64,000 nt of DNA from the NCBI GenBank assembly GCA_003439945.1, contig QVRM01001094.1, forward strand, positions 1 to 64,000, written 5' to 3'. The position numbers and the translations under genes are program-made. The stretch's first letter is position 1. Each line of letters starts with the position of its first letter. Below, piece by piece: positions 49,740 to 61,045 of the stretch. This DNA is from Dermanyssus gallinae. Lineage: Eukaryota; Arthropoda; Arachnida; Mesostigmata; Dermanyssidae. The notes under the pieces were generated by a model. That model had not been told where the DNA came from. It was given only the letters and a program-made list of their open reading frames with translations, and searched no databases.

Positions 49740-49965
49740 CCGTGAAGTGAGAGACTTAAAATATGATCAATTTGATTATATGAGTTTACACTTGCTTCGT
49801 CTGGAAATCCAGGAAAGTTTAAAGATGACTGCCTGTGATCTGACTAAAAAGTTGAATACTGCACAATCTAGTCTCACCGAACAGCTAGATGAGTTTGGAA
49901 TAGCCTTTAGATTGTACCAGAACTTCATAAAAAAATCAACCCGAACTCCCCTTAAAAATCAATAG
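49740..49965 (+). pseudogene. Possible mariner helix-turn-helix fragment
   Basis: The plus-strand frame contains KMTACDLTKKLNTAQSSL then TEQLDEFGI. This has the spacing of the mariner N-terminal DNA-binding motif (T-x2-L-A-x2-L-N, then L-x2-I/L-G). The following sequence does not give a readable WVPHEL motif or catalytic region. It could be a fourth or fifth mariner remnant or a chance helical sequence. Confidence 0.35.
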
Positions 49966-51141
49966 GCTCAATTTTAGAGGGAATAGTGCATGCGACCCAC
50001 GAAAATAGGTCATCGATACGAAAAAAGCAGATACAACAATAGCACCGGTCCGCAATTCCTACACACAAACTAAGGAGAACCTACGTTGTAATAAAGTGTT
50101 TAGTTTTATATAATAAATAAAATATTATTCCTATAAACCCGTAGTCCGAACCAAGTAGTGAATACGACTCTGTGGTAAAACCTTGGATTTTATTCGAGAA
50201 AAGGGGTTTCAGAACAGGTCTGATTTTCTAACCACTAATCGTTGCGGTTTTCTTTGTTCGCGGCTTTGTCGCAACTGTGTGTGCCAGCATGCAGGACTAC
50301 CCATGTCGACCGCTTCAACTTTGATATAGCCCCACAGAGCGCCTAAAGGACAGAGAAGAGTGTTATAGAGACATAGAATGTGCTTTGGAGGAAAGCGTGA
50401 CGGATATGAGAGCACTAGTCCGTTCAACCCGAAATGACTCAGTTGGACCTTGGTTAAGATTGTCTTTTGACTCTTTTCATAAAGTAAACAAACCAAGCAT
50501 TTGTAGGGATCGGTAGTCAGTACTTCAAAGCCCTCTTTGATTTTTTAGAAATTCCGGACGGATCTTTAAGAAAACTAAAGCGTGCAGAATAGTCGACTAG
50601 TTGCCACGTTCCTGGTGGTGTATCTGACAGTTAATTCCGCCTTATTGAATATCGCGTGAGAGCATTATAAACATGATACGATAAAAGCATTATCCTTACC
50701 TAAAACAAGTCGTTCAGCAAGATCCAAACTAGCATATTTTTCAAGCGATACGTCGCCTCATGCAGACAAAGTGAGCTGTACTTTCTACTGCCAACTTGCA
50801 GCCTAGCCAGATGCAGCAAGGGGGCATCTACCACTGCTGTTTCTGTCACCGTAGCATCGTTTACGTTAGAGGTGTTCTCCCCTCTTATCGCATCGGCTTA
50901 CTTCGGTTAAGCAAGCTTGGAACTGGAACTCGCCTGCATCGGTACCGACATGCTCGTTGTCGTTTATCTAAGGAGGAGCCTGCCGGTAGATGTAACGTCA
51001 TCCTTGGATGAAACAAATGCAGGGATCGGCTCACCGTCGTGGTATAGGATCGTCGGTTCTGTTCTTACTGATAAGAGTCAAAACAAGGCACTCTCTACGG
51101 CAAATGGAAGTAAGTCCGAAGGAACTCGGTACACGCATTTG
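49966..51141. other. Unassigned non-coding sequence
   Basis: A 95-codon minus frame at 50209-50496 is not low-complexity, but I recognise no family. It lies left of, and in the same orientation as, the possible LINE C-terminus at 51142-51430. No splice-supported exon was seen. Confidence 0.35.
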
Positions 51142-51430
51142 TCACATATCAATAGAAGTCAATTCATGGCAAACTTTTCTATGACGTAGCATCGCAACTT
51201 TAAAGACCGGCGGCACGCGCTGATCGTGACATGAAAAAGGTTGAGCACTGCGCTTCTGAGTTCTGGATACACCTGCATGTAGATTTTTATTTTTCTTCTC
51301 AGCTACGATCTCGCCATTCTCCGAATGACAATCGTGGCCTGCAGTAAACTCTTCTGCGGCATCAATATATTGACAATGGAGGCAATCTGGAGACATAACC
51401 CGCTTACATAGGGGAGCAACATGAAAAAGA
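51142..51430 (-). pseudogene. Possible LINE ORF2 C-terminal fragment
   Basis: The minus-strand frame reads LCKRVMSPDCLHCQ, then DAAEEFTAGHDCH. This resembles the R-x-SP-x-C-x2-C ... AEHT-x4-C block that closes ORF2 in R1/jockey-type LINEs. Residues beyond it show no further motif. Short and decayed, so a chance match is possible. Confidence 0.35.
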
Positions 51431-52434
51431 AGGGCCCTAAAGCAGACGCCTCAGAACAACGAATGATTTGATGGAGCGTTTAATCATAGCAATCGACTTT
51501 TGGAATAAGTTGACCAAACTAGATACGATTGCAATCCCACAAGCACTGTGTTGCTACTATTAATTGTATTCATATTTAAAGCTTGGTTTCAAATGTAGTC
51601 ATAACCTTGTGGCGAACGTGCTCTTTTCACACTCCTCAAAACTGATCTAATCGAAAACTGAGGAACAACAATGAAGAGCTAGCAGACATTAGACCGACCT
51701 ATATCCGAGGCCGTCGACACAGCGTACTTACTTTATATCGCGTACACTCGCAGAGAGGCAAATCTCTATGTGCCCTCACCATAGTGAACACTGCAGACAA
51801 ATGTCTAGGCGCATATGTATGTATTTGTGCATGTACCCACGTGTAAATGCCAGCAAACGAAACGCCTCGTTGAAGAACCATTACCCAACGCGGAAATCCG
51901 CAACGGAAGGTATGTCGAAGAAGATCGTTGTTATTCATTCGACGATCGTCGTGTTACCAGCATCAGCCTGTGTTACTGGGCAGCCAATGGACAGCCAGAC
52001 GCGAAGACTAGCGCAAAGATGAGCAACTTACGTAATGGCTGGCCGGCGAGCTGCCCTTGCCCCGCACCTCGCCCCCCCCCTTCCGCCTAACAGTGCTAAT
52101 TGCACCGCCAATCATCTCGTTACGATGAGTCTTCGGCTAACTACTTCGGCTTCACTATCGGCTCGTGTCGTCGGTGGACTTCATGAAGGCGCCCAAGGTA
52201 GGAAGCTGCAGCGGCAGCTGTACTTCAACAACGATGGCACCATCCACCGTGACGCGTGCCCATCTACCCATCCACCCATGCGATGAAACCAGACCAAGAC
52301 AGAGCAGACCTCAGCTACTGTACGCAGGACTTGGACGTCCGACGTTTTGCCGAAGCGCGAAGTTGGCGGCAGCAGAATAATGCCGCGGCAGGCAATAGCC
52401 GCTGTTGCAACGGCTATACCAGCAACAATAACGT
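51431..52434. other. Unassigned non-coding sequence
   Basis: Unique sequence, GC-richer at 52.0-52.4 kb. A donor-like AAG/GTAGGA at about 52196-52204 ends a 19-codon frame containing SSVDFMKAPK, but no acceptor or family match supports an exon. Confidence 0.4.
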
Positions 52435-52990
52435 TGTTGCTGCTACTGCTGCTGCTGTTGGCAGAGGCCATCATCACCCACCAGATACTAGCGAGCCACC
52501 AACAGCGAGTTGGTAACTGTAGTCCGGCAGGTAACATAATAACAACAAAGACATCTTCTACTATTACCACTACTACTACTACGACGACGACGACGACGAT
52601 TAGCAGTAGCATTACATTATCATCGTGTTGGTAATCTTACCATTACAGTAAATCATATTGGTAATCACAATCAGAAGTCTATGATGATGATGATGATGAT
52701 GGAAATAATTACCTATATCGCTAACTGCGATCCCAACCACCAAGGGTGCTAGACGGAGAAGTAGCGTCTACAATGTGTTGCTAGTATAATATTTCCGCTC
52801 CTGTTGTTGTTGTTATTGTTGTTGTTATTGTTGTTGTTGTCATTGATGTTGTTGTGGTAACTGTTGCTGTTGTTAGCGTTGTTGTGGCTGCTGTCGTCGC
52901 TAAAACTGCCGCCGCTCCTGTCATGATTATTATGAATGTTGTTGCTGTTGTCGTTGTTGTTGTTGTTACTGTTGCTGTTGCTCCTTGTCT
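52435..52990. repeat. Mixed triplet repeats (GCT, ACT/ACG, ATG, GTT)
   Basis: GCT at 52437-52460, ACT/ACG at 52565-52602, ATG at 52681-52702 and interrupted GTT at 52801-52985. Confidence 0.85.
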
Positions 52991-53197
52991 GTCACTAACT
53001 AAGTTAATTAACAGAATTCCAATACTTGGCACCGATTAGCCACGCTGGGGTGCTGTCTGAAGCGGTGTGCTGATGTGCAGTGCTGCCGAATGCTGTGCCA
53101 ATACATGCCAAGCACTAGAAAAGCGCACTTTTTTTAATTCATCTAATATGTGCAGCAGACTGTTGCTTGTTCAAAGACAGCGTCGTCGGAACCGGAA

Positions 53198-53200
<3 letters not shown>

Positions 53201-53240
<40 letters not shown>
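53201..53240. repeat. (TA)n microsatellite
   Basis: About 19 TA units. Confidence 0.95.
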
Positions 53241-53723
53241 GTACTGGATCAATTCTTACCGCATATACTCCTGTTACTCCTCTGAAGCCGCTGAAAGGAA
53301 CTTTCGTGTGATATATTCCTATTCGCTAATTGTTTACATTTTGCTTGCATGCGGACTTGTGCCGACTCTTCTGTGACTTCTCTTAGTTTACCTCAAATCA
53401 ACCTTGTCGCTGCCAACAACATGCCGACTCCGTTGTACACATGATAGATGACTGGCGTAATTCTCTCTCGTAATGACCTTCTGAAATTTGGATGGCATCG
53501 CCAATGCGCGAATAGAAAGGATGGTCCATTTTGCCGGCCTCAGTCGGCCAGCGGTTGAAACCGTAAAACACGGGTTAAAGTTGTACGCCCAATTCGTACG
53601 TATTATGATCTAGCAGCTGTGAGGCGACGGGCTTGGGCTGCTTGCGAGTTTGCGCATCTCCACATGCAGTCATGGTGTAATCGCGATTTTGTGAGCCGCG
53701 CTGTGCTCTCTCTCTGTCAACGC
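53241..53723. other. Unassigned non-coding sequence
   Basis: Unique sequence with a short (CT)n near 53705-53716. Nothing recognised. Confidence 0.5.
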
Positions 53724-53788
53724 TAGCTGAACTGATCTGTTCCGGCGTGGTCTAGTGGCCAGGATGCCTGGTTTAGCTGAACTGATCT
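53724..53788 (+). mobile_element. 35-nt tRNA-Glu-like 5' half flanked by 15-bp direct repeats
   Basis: TAGCTGAACTGATCT occurs exactly at 53724-53738 and again at 53774-53788. The 35 nt between them read as the 5' half of a tRNA. Acceptor strand TCCGGCG, TG, D-arm GTCT-AGTGGCCA-GGAT, G and anticodon-stem strand CCTGG, then the first two loop bases TT. The order and lengths match eukaryotic tRNA-Glu, and the insert stops at about position 33, just before the anticodon. The direct repeats look like a target-site duplication, so an RNA half may have been reverse-transcribed into this site. A truncated SINE head is the main alternative, since family 3 shares CCGGCGTGGTCTAG. Confidence 0.75.
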
Positions 53789-55459
53789 AGACGATCGGCT
53801 GGTTAATACGCAAACTATTCTGCTTCCCATTCTCTCTTATCATTATTGTGTCTCATTATTCTAGTCAACATTTCATTATTCACCCTAGCCTAAACCCCAC
53901 CCCCCCCCCCCACACAGTACGCCAAACTTTGGTAGAACATAAATACAAACGACCCCCTAATAACTGCCCCCTGCACACGCTGTGTTGTTGGCGTTGATCG
54001 CGTGCGTATTTCTCTAAATATATATATATGAATAGACAATGGGCAACTATGCAACAACTGCAACGTCAGCTTGAAGTTTTAAGAAGCCAGCCGCACGGTA
54101 CCACGAGACGAAACTTCGATCGCCAATTGACGCCTAACTTGCCCGAATTCTACGTGCGACACTCACAGCTTAAGTCAGCGGTGACAAGGGAGTAACGTTT
54201 CGATAAGTTTCAAACACTGCGCGTCGTGCTACCGTTTGTCGATTGATTCCGACAACCTGGCTCGCGTTCGCTAGGCCGTAAGTGCGTGGACAATTTTGCA
54301 ACATTTCAATTTTCGTTGTGCAATATTGCATGCTTTGTTTTCAAATTCAATATACAAAAGTCATCAATGCCAACCAACTAACCGTAGCGCAACCGGCAGG
54401 TCCGGTTAGGCGGTCGCTATAGCAGATTTATATATATATATATATATATCCAGTATATCGATTACTACCACGACTAGCCTCCTACACGCGGGGTCGACAC
54501 AGTTTCATATTTATAATATGATCTTACTGCTTAGCCGGACTATTCATGCGGAAAATCGCCCGCATCTGTCGCTCAAAAACTAGCAAATCATAAAATAGTG
54601 CCGTTGTATTTTTAACGGTAAAAATATATGCCGCGCAGTCCGTAGTGGCCATCACAGCGGTCACATATAGCTTTTTACGCACGCATTTACTGAGAAACCT
54701 CTAACAAAAAAAAATAGATCGAACGCAATTTATGCTGGAAACGAACGCGAAAGGTTTTCTGTTGCATGGAATCTGCAACACCATGTAGCGTAGTGGTGTG
54801 CCCGTCAATACAACGACACGTATTTTTCACATTATGCGAAACACCGCTAGCTCGGTCATACATAAAAGCCAATTAATAATTCATTACGTGTACATATATT
54901 CTCAGCAACAAAGCATACGCTCACGTAGCTTGCCGTTAAGTTGTCACTTTTAGAATAGGACAACATTTCAACTCACGCAATGTATGTATGTCCAGTCTAT
55001 TGTGCTTTTTTATAAATTACTTAAGTGATTATGTACCTGTTACTACCACGTTATACTGGCCCTAAAAAAGTTGAAAATGTAAGATTTCTTTAGTGTCCGT
55101 CTATGTGTCCGGGTGTTCTCAACGTTTAGCTTTATACCATTGTCAAGTTATGTTAGTAACAGCAGCAGCAACATTCAAAGAACCACCAACACTACAATGC
55201 GTTGCTTTACCATTACCTGTGCTCTTTAACCCAACTTCGCTTTCGATTTGTACCTGACTACCCAATATATGTACATCAATAAATGTAAGACTTATCGCAA
55301 TATTAATGAAACACTAGACCATAATCGGTGCGTTAGCGCCTTATAATACCGCCTTTTAGGATTATGTCGAGACACCTGCATAAAACACTCACATATAAAA
55401 TAACACATAATAAGATACCGAATAGTTTCGTCGTTCGTGGCTGTACTCGACTCGGACTC

Positions 55460-55462
<3 letters not shown>
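53789..55462. other. Unassigned non-coding sequence
   Basis: C run at 53900-53911, (TA)n at 54009-54029 and 54430-54450, otherwise unique AT-rich sequence. No gene recognised. Confidence 0.5.

Positions 55463-55497
<35 letters not shown>
55463..55497. repeat. (TA)n microsatellite
   Basis: About 17 TA units about 110 bp left of the mariner remnant that follows. Confidence 0.95.
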
Positions 55498-55499
<2 letters not shown>

Positions 55500-55610
55500 G
55501 GATCGGAAACTACCAAGGTCTTTCAGTCTGTTTTGCTGATTGATTTTAGCTACACACAGGTCAAATTTCGCTAATCGATGGTGACGTTTATTTCTTAAGT
55601 TTGGTTTAGA

Positions 55611-56250
55611 GAAGTGAAGCAACGAATCTGCCTCAGGTTCTGTGTCAAAAACTAAATAATATGTTTTAAAGTGGTGAAAATGTTACGAACTGCTAATGGT
55701 GACTAGGCAGTGTCCTGAAACAAAATGTACGCGTGGTACCGTAGATTTTACGACGGAGATGAAGAGACCTAAGATGAGCCTCGTTCGGCAACACCTTACA
55801 AAATAGGAAAAACCGTTGAAATAAATCCGTTTCGAAAATTGTTAAATTTCCAGCAAATTAACGCCCGTCGGAAAGTTCCCGAATTGAACCTTCGGGCGGT
55901 AGCATAACATCCTGGATTGCTTCAGAGAGTGATTACAGGAGACCAGTCAATAAGGTCAATGAAGAATACTACCGCAATATTTACACATTTGCGCAGGAAC
56001 GTCTGCGAAATTTTTAGGTTTTTGGCACGAGCACGTTTTGTAAAAGGCCTAATTTTTGGGCAAGCAACTCTGTGATTCTTCATCACGACAGCCCATTCGT
56101 GTACACAGTGTTTGATTTAAATACATGATACCAATCGGCATATTTACCGGATGCTCCCTGTGACATCTTTCCTGTTCCCACACGGATAACAAAATGAAGG
56201 GGCAAAGTTCCGAGATTACAGAGGAGAAAAATAGATATGTATTCTTTGTA
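55611..56250 (+). mobile_element. mariner-like transposon remnant D, second lineage
   Basis: Decayed transposase on the plus strand, frame changing several times. N-terminus: EVKQRICLRFCVKN, KVVKMLRTANGD and KMYAWYRRFYDGDEET then DEPRSATP, a clear match to the mariner paired-like domain (E-x-R-x-CLKFCVK ... VYEWYKRF-x-DG-x-E-x3-D). All three catalytic Asp positions are visible: VITGD (Asp 55941-55943), RPNFWASNSVILHHDSP (Asp 56087-56089) and YLPDAPCDIF (Asp 56162-56164). The last two lie 75 nt apart where 105 are expected, so about 30 nt are missing. A large part between the first and second Asp is also gone. Stops occur in all frames. Its sequence differs from copies A-C, so a separate mariner subfamily invaded. 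Terminal repeats were not identified. Confidence 0.9.
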
Positions 56251-56825
56251 TAAATAAATATTTTTCAAATGCTACCGCTTACGACGAGTATATGCACACG
56301 GGTCGGAGTAAGGCACTGGTCAAATATGTGCTGTATATAGAACGAGTACGGAGAAGCACGAAGAGCCCTATATGGATCAATTAAGAACAGTAAAGTAGGT
56401 ATCGAGCAGAAACCCAAGAAGAGCTTTGCGCCACGCACAGCCGCCATTAGCAGTAGAAGTAGCTCACTGAGTATAACTGCGTTCTTTCCGCACAGACTTC
56501 GGCGGCATTAGACTAGCATTTGCCGAAAAAAGCGTATTCCCATAATTACGACTTAATTTGGTGTCTACCTAAAATCGACATCGACATCAACCTACGAAAA
56601 CGTGGACTATGCAGTCACATCCGAAGTCGCCAGGCGGTCCGTACTGGGTACAACCCTGTAGACTATAATCTACGATGGAGAGCTTCGACTCCCTCAAGGG
56701 AACGTTTTATCTGCGCTACGCAGCAAAAACGCTAGCAAAGCCTTAACAGAGCGGCTAAATATTCCCGCGCGGACTTTCGGCCTCACCTCTAAACATGAGT
56801 AGTGGCTACAACATACCGCCGCGTC

Positions 56826-56862
<37 letters not shown>

Positions 56863-57593
56863 TGTGTATGGATTCATACATGTTTGTTCGTCTGTAGATG
56901 AAAGATGGGAAAATGTTGGGCCACAAAAATAACGTTTAATACAACAACAATAGCAACCAGAACACCACAAAAAATAACCCCGCAACGGCAGTGCAATGAC
57001 AATGACTCAAAACGAGTTAGTGGACTACAGAAAAGTAGAATAAGCCATGGCTGCTTCTGCCGATACCGCCCTTGTAATGTCGGCTTAACTTTCCTTTCGT
57101 TGCCATTAAAGTGGACCGTTTTCACCGTTGTTCTCACTTTTTTTCTACTGGGCAAGCGATGAAGGGTGGGAGATACCTTCCCTTCGGTGTGGGATGCTCT
57201 GAAAGATTGTTTCTCTCGTATTCTGTTTTTGTATCTGCTGCACATCAACCTGTGGTGCGCAAATGGTGTGAAATGCCGCTGGCTGATTGTGCGACATCTA
57301 CCTTGACGCGCTGCGATTTCTGTGACAAATGTCCTATAGGCTGTATATCATTGCCCCACGATTCCTGGCCCTGTGCGGTTCGCACATGCTTCGCACACCA
57401 AGTGGCGCTGCCGTTGATGCGTACGAGAACAACCTTTGTAGACGGACAGTAACCTGTAGTAACTTGTTCTTGATTGAGAATCGCTAATACCATCACCACT
57501 ATTATAAACTAGTACCTGCTGAACAGGACGGATCCAGGGGCGATACCTCTTGCTTACCTTGCGTTTAACCGCGCACAAATAGTTATAAAAACG

Positions 57594-57663
<70 letters not shown>

Positions 57664-58105
57664 TAAATATATATAATGCTGTTTTTCATCGTAATTATTG
57701 CAAATGGCGCAGAATTGCCTTTGTTCTTTTGTTAGAGTGACTCACATGACACCAACAAAGTGCACGATGAACCCATCTTGATTAAATCAATGGTTGTATC
57801 ACATATATAGTACGTAATTGTACAGGGCTACCCACACAAACTTTAATTAGGTTAAACTAGGTTTGCAAAACTTAAGGTCGGGAGAGGTGCTTCTTCATTG
57901 GCTGCAGCTTGGCGGCGGCCAGCGGCTGCGAACTCATATCTTATCGTTTGCTATCGCGGAAAGATGAGCATCGGTGTGTATTTGTTGGTCGTTTCGTTCA
58001 AATAGAGAATGTATGCAAATTATAGCCGGTGATAGCAGCTGCATTATTTGAGTCTAGTTTTTGTATTATACTATGACAGTTGGTGTTCTCTTAGAGACGT
58101 CACTT
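56251..58105. other. Unassigned non-coding sequence with microsatellites
   Basis: (TA)n at 56828-56861 and 57597-57680. The 113-124-codon frames at 56874-57452 are overlapping and unrecognised. No supported gene. Confidence 0.45.
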
Positions 58106-58296
58106 CGGGCCCGGTGGCGTGGTGGCATGCGTCTGCGGTTCGCGACCGGAAGAGACACCAGATAGGTGCGCGGGTTCGAGTCCCACCGTTGCCCCACATT
58201 TGTATTTATGGGGGTCCGTCTATGAAGCAATGCGAAAAGCAGTCCCATGGACGTTAAATCTTGGCTGAGAGTCAGCCCCAAAAAGTTTTTTTTTTT
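58106..58296 (+). mobile_element. tRNA-derived SINE, family 1, copy c, complete
   Basis: The best-preserved family member, 191 bp. Head CGGGCCCGGTGGCGTGGTGG (A-box region), GCGACCGGAAGAGACACC, B box GCGGGTTCGAGTCCCACC near 58169-58186, TTTGTATTTATGGGGGTCCG, GGACGTTAAATCTTGGCTGA, GTCAGCCCC and a T11 tail. Flanks AGACGTCACTT (58095-58105) and AGACGTTACTT (58297-58307) agree at 10 of 11 positions and read as a target-site duplication. This fixes both ends. Confidence 0.9.
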
Positions 58297-58307
58297 AGAC
58301 GTTACTT

Positions 58308-58604
58308 GAGACTAGTTCTACATTGTTTCCTAATCCATACGCACATTTGGAGCCCTTTAATAATATTATATAGCTAACCACTATGCGAGGGGAAGAGGAA
58401 GTGAGGATGAATAAAGAGAATAGATCATGCAATGAGGTACGCCGTAACACTACATATCTTGAGCTATACACTGCTTTCATCAATCCCATGTGACATGGAT
58501 CTAACGAGTAGTAACAGATTCATTTGATTGTGAACATGTGTTACATCTAACCGGTAGTCTAGAACAAACCATAGTGGCCAGGTCGGTTTTCACCAGGGGC
58601 ACAA
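58308..58604. other. Unassigned non-coding sequence
   Basis: Unique sequence between the SINE and the LINE. Nothing recognised. Confidence 0.5.
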
Positions 58605-59735
58605 GCGCTGGCTTACGCAGACGAAGTGGCACTTATTATAACAGCAAAACATGACACCATATTCGAGGCCGCAGCAAACAATGGCATGCGCTGTGTCTCC
58701 CGGTGGATGGCACAAAACAATCTCCTGCTGGCTCCAGAAAAAAACGGAGGCGATCTACTTGACAGGCCGCAAACGCACCCGCGGCATTTGCTTGACAATA
58801 GCGGCCATGCTGTCAAAAACGGCAAAATATCTGGGGTCACTCTTGATTCCGGTCTCACGGGCCGTGCCCACATCTTAGCCATATCCACAAAAGTGCATAC
58901 AATCGCCAGGGTAATGGCTAAAATCCTGCCTCGGGCGGGGGCCGCCGATTTGGATTAGCAGAGTGTACAGAACCGTCAGCACAGAAAGCTGCGCTAGTAC
59001 TGGTCAGAATGCTTCCGTGGGAGCTCCTGTCAGGGCAGAGGAGCAGCACGCGACGGGACGGACATACTGACTACAACCAGGCTAGGGAGGCGACTTGGGC
59101 GGAGGAATGGCGCGCCCTAATCTCGTGTGCGGGCTGGACCCGCCACCCAGTCAGTGATCTACATGAATGGTGTAGCGCCAGCCAATGCTCGTTATCATTC
59201 TGCGCCACACAGCTGTAACGGGATACGACCAACTCCAAACACACATGATGAGAATAGGCAAGTCCCACTCAGACATCTGTGTTCTGTGCACAACCGGGGC
59301 ACCTGACGACGTGGACCACACGGTCGCAGGATCCCCAAGACTCTCTCCGGCGAACTTCCACCTATGCATTAGCTGGAGCTGACACTTAAACAATCGTTAC
59401 ATCGTTGCTGACGTCAAGCCAATCGTGGAGCGAAGGAGCGTCATATCTAGACCGGATCATCAAAGAAAAAACCCGCCTGGAAAAAGAAAGAGGCGTTTCT
59501 CTCGCTGGAAAAGATTGCGAGTAATCCCCGCAGGGCTCGGAGGCCATGCCGGACATGTAGAGCGGACGACTTCCCCCCTGGGCCCCTGGCAAACAGTACC
59601 GAAGCCTGGGGGGTAAATGTGAGGATTAGGGTTTTTAGTGGGTAACCCCATGTCATCGGGGAGTCCCACACTACTTACGCGCTTTTTCACGCCCGTAAGT
59701 AGAGTGGAATTCCCCGTTCTTGCCCAATTCCGCGT
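58605..59735 (+). pseudogene. R1-like LINE, 5'-truncated ORF2 and 3' UTR
   Basis: Plus-strand remnant of the 3' half of a non-LTR retrotransposon. It opens at the RT core with AYADEVALIITAK (58611 on). The usual YADD is YADE here, changing a catalytic Asp. Next come RCVSRWMAQNNLLLAPEK, a frameshift in the A run near 58740 into TEAIYLTGRKR and KTAKYLG, and a return to GVTLDSGLTGRAHI. Then RVYRTVSTE, TWAEEWRALISCAGWTR with HPVSDLHEW, and the C-terminal zinc-knuckle-like block HMMRIGKSHSDICVLC with DDVDHTV. This order is typical of R1-clade ORF2. The 3' UTR has TTTTAGTGGGTAACCC and GGGGAGTCCCACAC and a 9-bp hairpin (59671-59679 with 59694-59702). No poly-A was seen. At least three frames are needed, so it is non-functional. 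Confidence 0.88.
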
Positions 59736-60324
59736 TCACATCTACGCTGGCTGTGCATAAAACATGTTTCCCAAACCTAAAAAAAAAGTCGGCTTTCAAG
59801 CGCACGCTTCGTTATCACGGAGCGAGTTCACATAGCGGCACCGCAATGAAGGGGCAGTAGGAATGCTTGACAAACGGTCATCCAAATTAAACCTATTTAT
59901 TAAATGTTTGTTATAACCAATACCTCTCTCGAATGACACACCGAGAGCAGCTGGCAACAGTATAAGTATCAATATTATATATATATAGTTCTTCGCTACT
60001 AACATCAACGTATGCATATGTATAGGCGTACGTGAATGTTAGCAGTGAAGCTTTACTGATTACCGTGTGCTTTAATGGAATGTATTCTTTCTGGATTCAC
60101 TGAAACTAATCACAATACCACCAGTAACGATAATAAGTCCCAGCTTGCCGACACGCTAAAAGACGTTCTCAAACGAAATCTTAACGCCCCCTCACGAAAT
60201 TCCGCAAAGGCTAAGCCATGCCACAACGTAGAACATTAAAGGGAGGGGACCGGACATTAAAAAGTCAACCATCACTCAAGACTCTGCGGCCACACGGCTT
60301 TATACATCTTTGGTCATTGCAGTC
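59736..60324. other. Unassigned non-coding sequence
   Basis: Unique sequence, short (TA)n at 59976-59988. Nothing recognised. Confidence 0.5.
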
Positions 60325-60716
60325 ATTGTTGTTGTTGTTGTTGTTGTTGTGGTTACTGCCGCTGTTGCATTTGTGTTGTTGTTGTTGTTGCTGTTGTTGT
60401 TGTGCTATTGTTGTATCGTTATTATTATTGCTGTCGCTGCTGTTGTTGTGGTTGTCGTCGTCGTCGTCGTCATGGTTATTTCTTCGTATCTTTGGACTGC
60501 TGTTACTTGCGGCTGCTGCTGCTTCTGGCCAAGCAACGCCCGTTACTGTAAACCGTCTTTTTCATCATCACCATCACAATCATCATAACTGCCACCACCA
60601 CCACCATCATCATCATCATCACACTCATCATAACTGCCCCCACCATCACCATCATCATCAACATGATCTTTTTTCATCATTTTCATCACTCGCTTTTCAT
60701 CATCACAGCCATCATG
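60325..60716. repeat. (GTT/GCT)n and (CAT/CAC)n triplet cluster
   Basis: Interrupted GTT/GCT/GTC at 60325-60470, then CAT/CCA/CAC triplets at 60560-60710. The 168-codon frame across both translates to poly-Leu then poly-His, an artefact. Confidence 0.9.
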
Positions 60717-61006
60717 AGGGGTAGCTGCCGTTAACATCACCAACATCGGCGAACTCTCGTCCTGGCCTGCCAGCACGCCTGCTTGTCCGCTAGGCGATTT
60801 TCAAACATCAAACCAAATAAACAAAGACAGGCAGGCGGACAAACGGACAGAGAGACGGACCGACGGACCTACCGACGGTCAGCGAGCATGAGAAGGAAAC
60901 CTATGCTATCCCTGGTGACCCTGCGTCTCGTCCGCGGAAGACACAGACATCGCCTATGATGACCGCGACCACAGGCGCAAGCCGTGAAGCACGGCCGCAC
61001 ATCCAT
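60717..61006. other. Unassigned non-coding sequence
   Basis: Contains imperfect GGAC/GACG units at about 60835-60880. Nothing else recognised. Confidence 0.5.
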
Positions 61007-61045
61007 CTCGAGAGAGAGAGAGTAGAGAGAGAGAGAGAGAGACAT
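61007..61045. repeat. (GA)n microsatellite
   Basis: GA units interrupted once by TA. Confidence 0.9.

Noticed and set aside
60218..60724. 168-codon frame with poly-Leu then poly-His
   Set aside because: It is a translation of adjacent GTT and CAT repeats.
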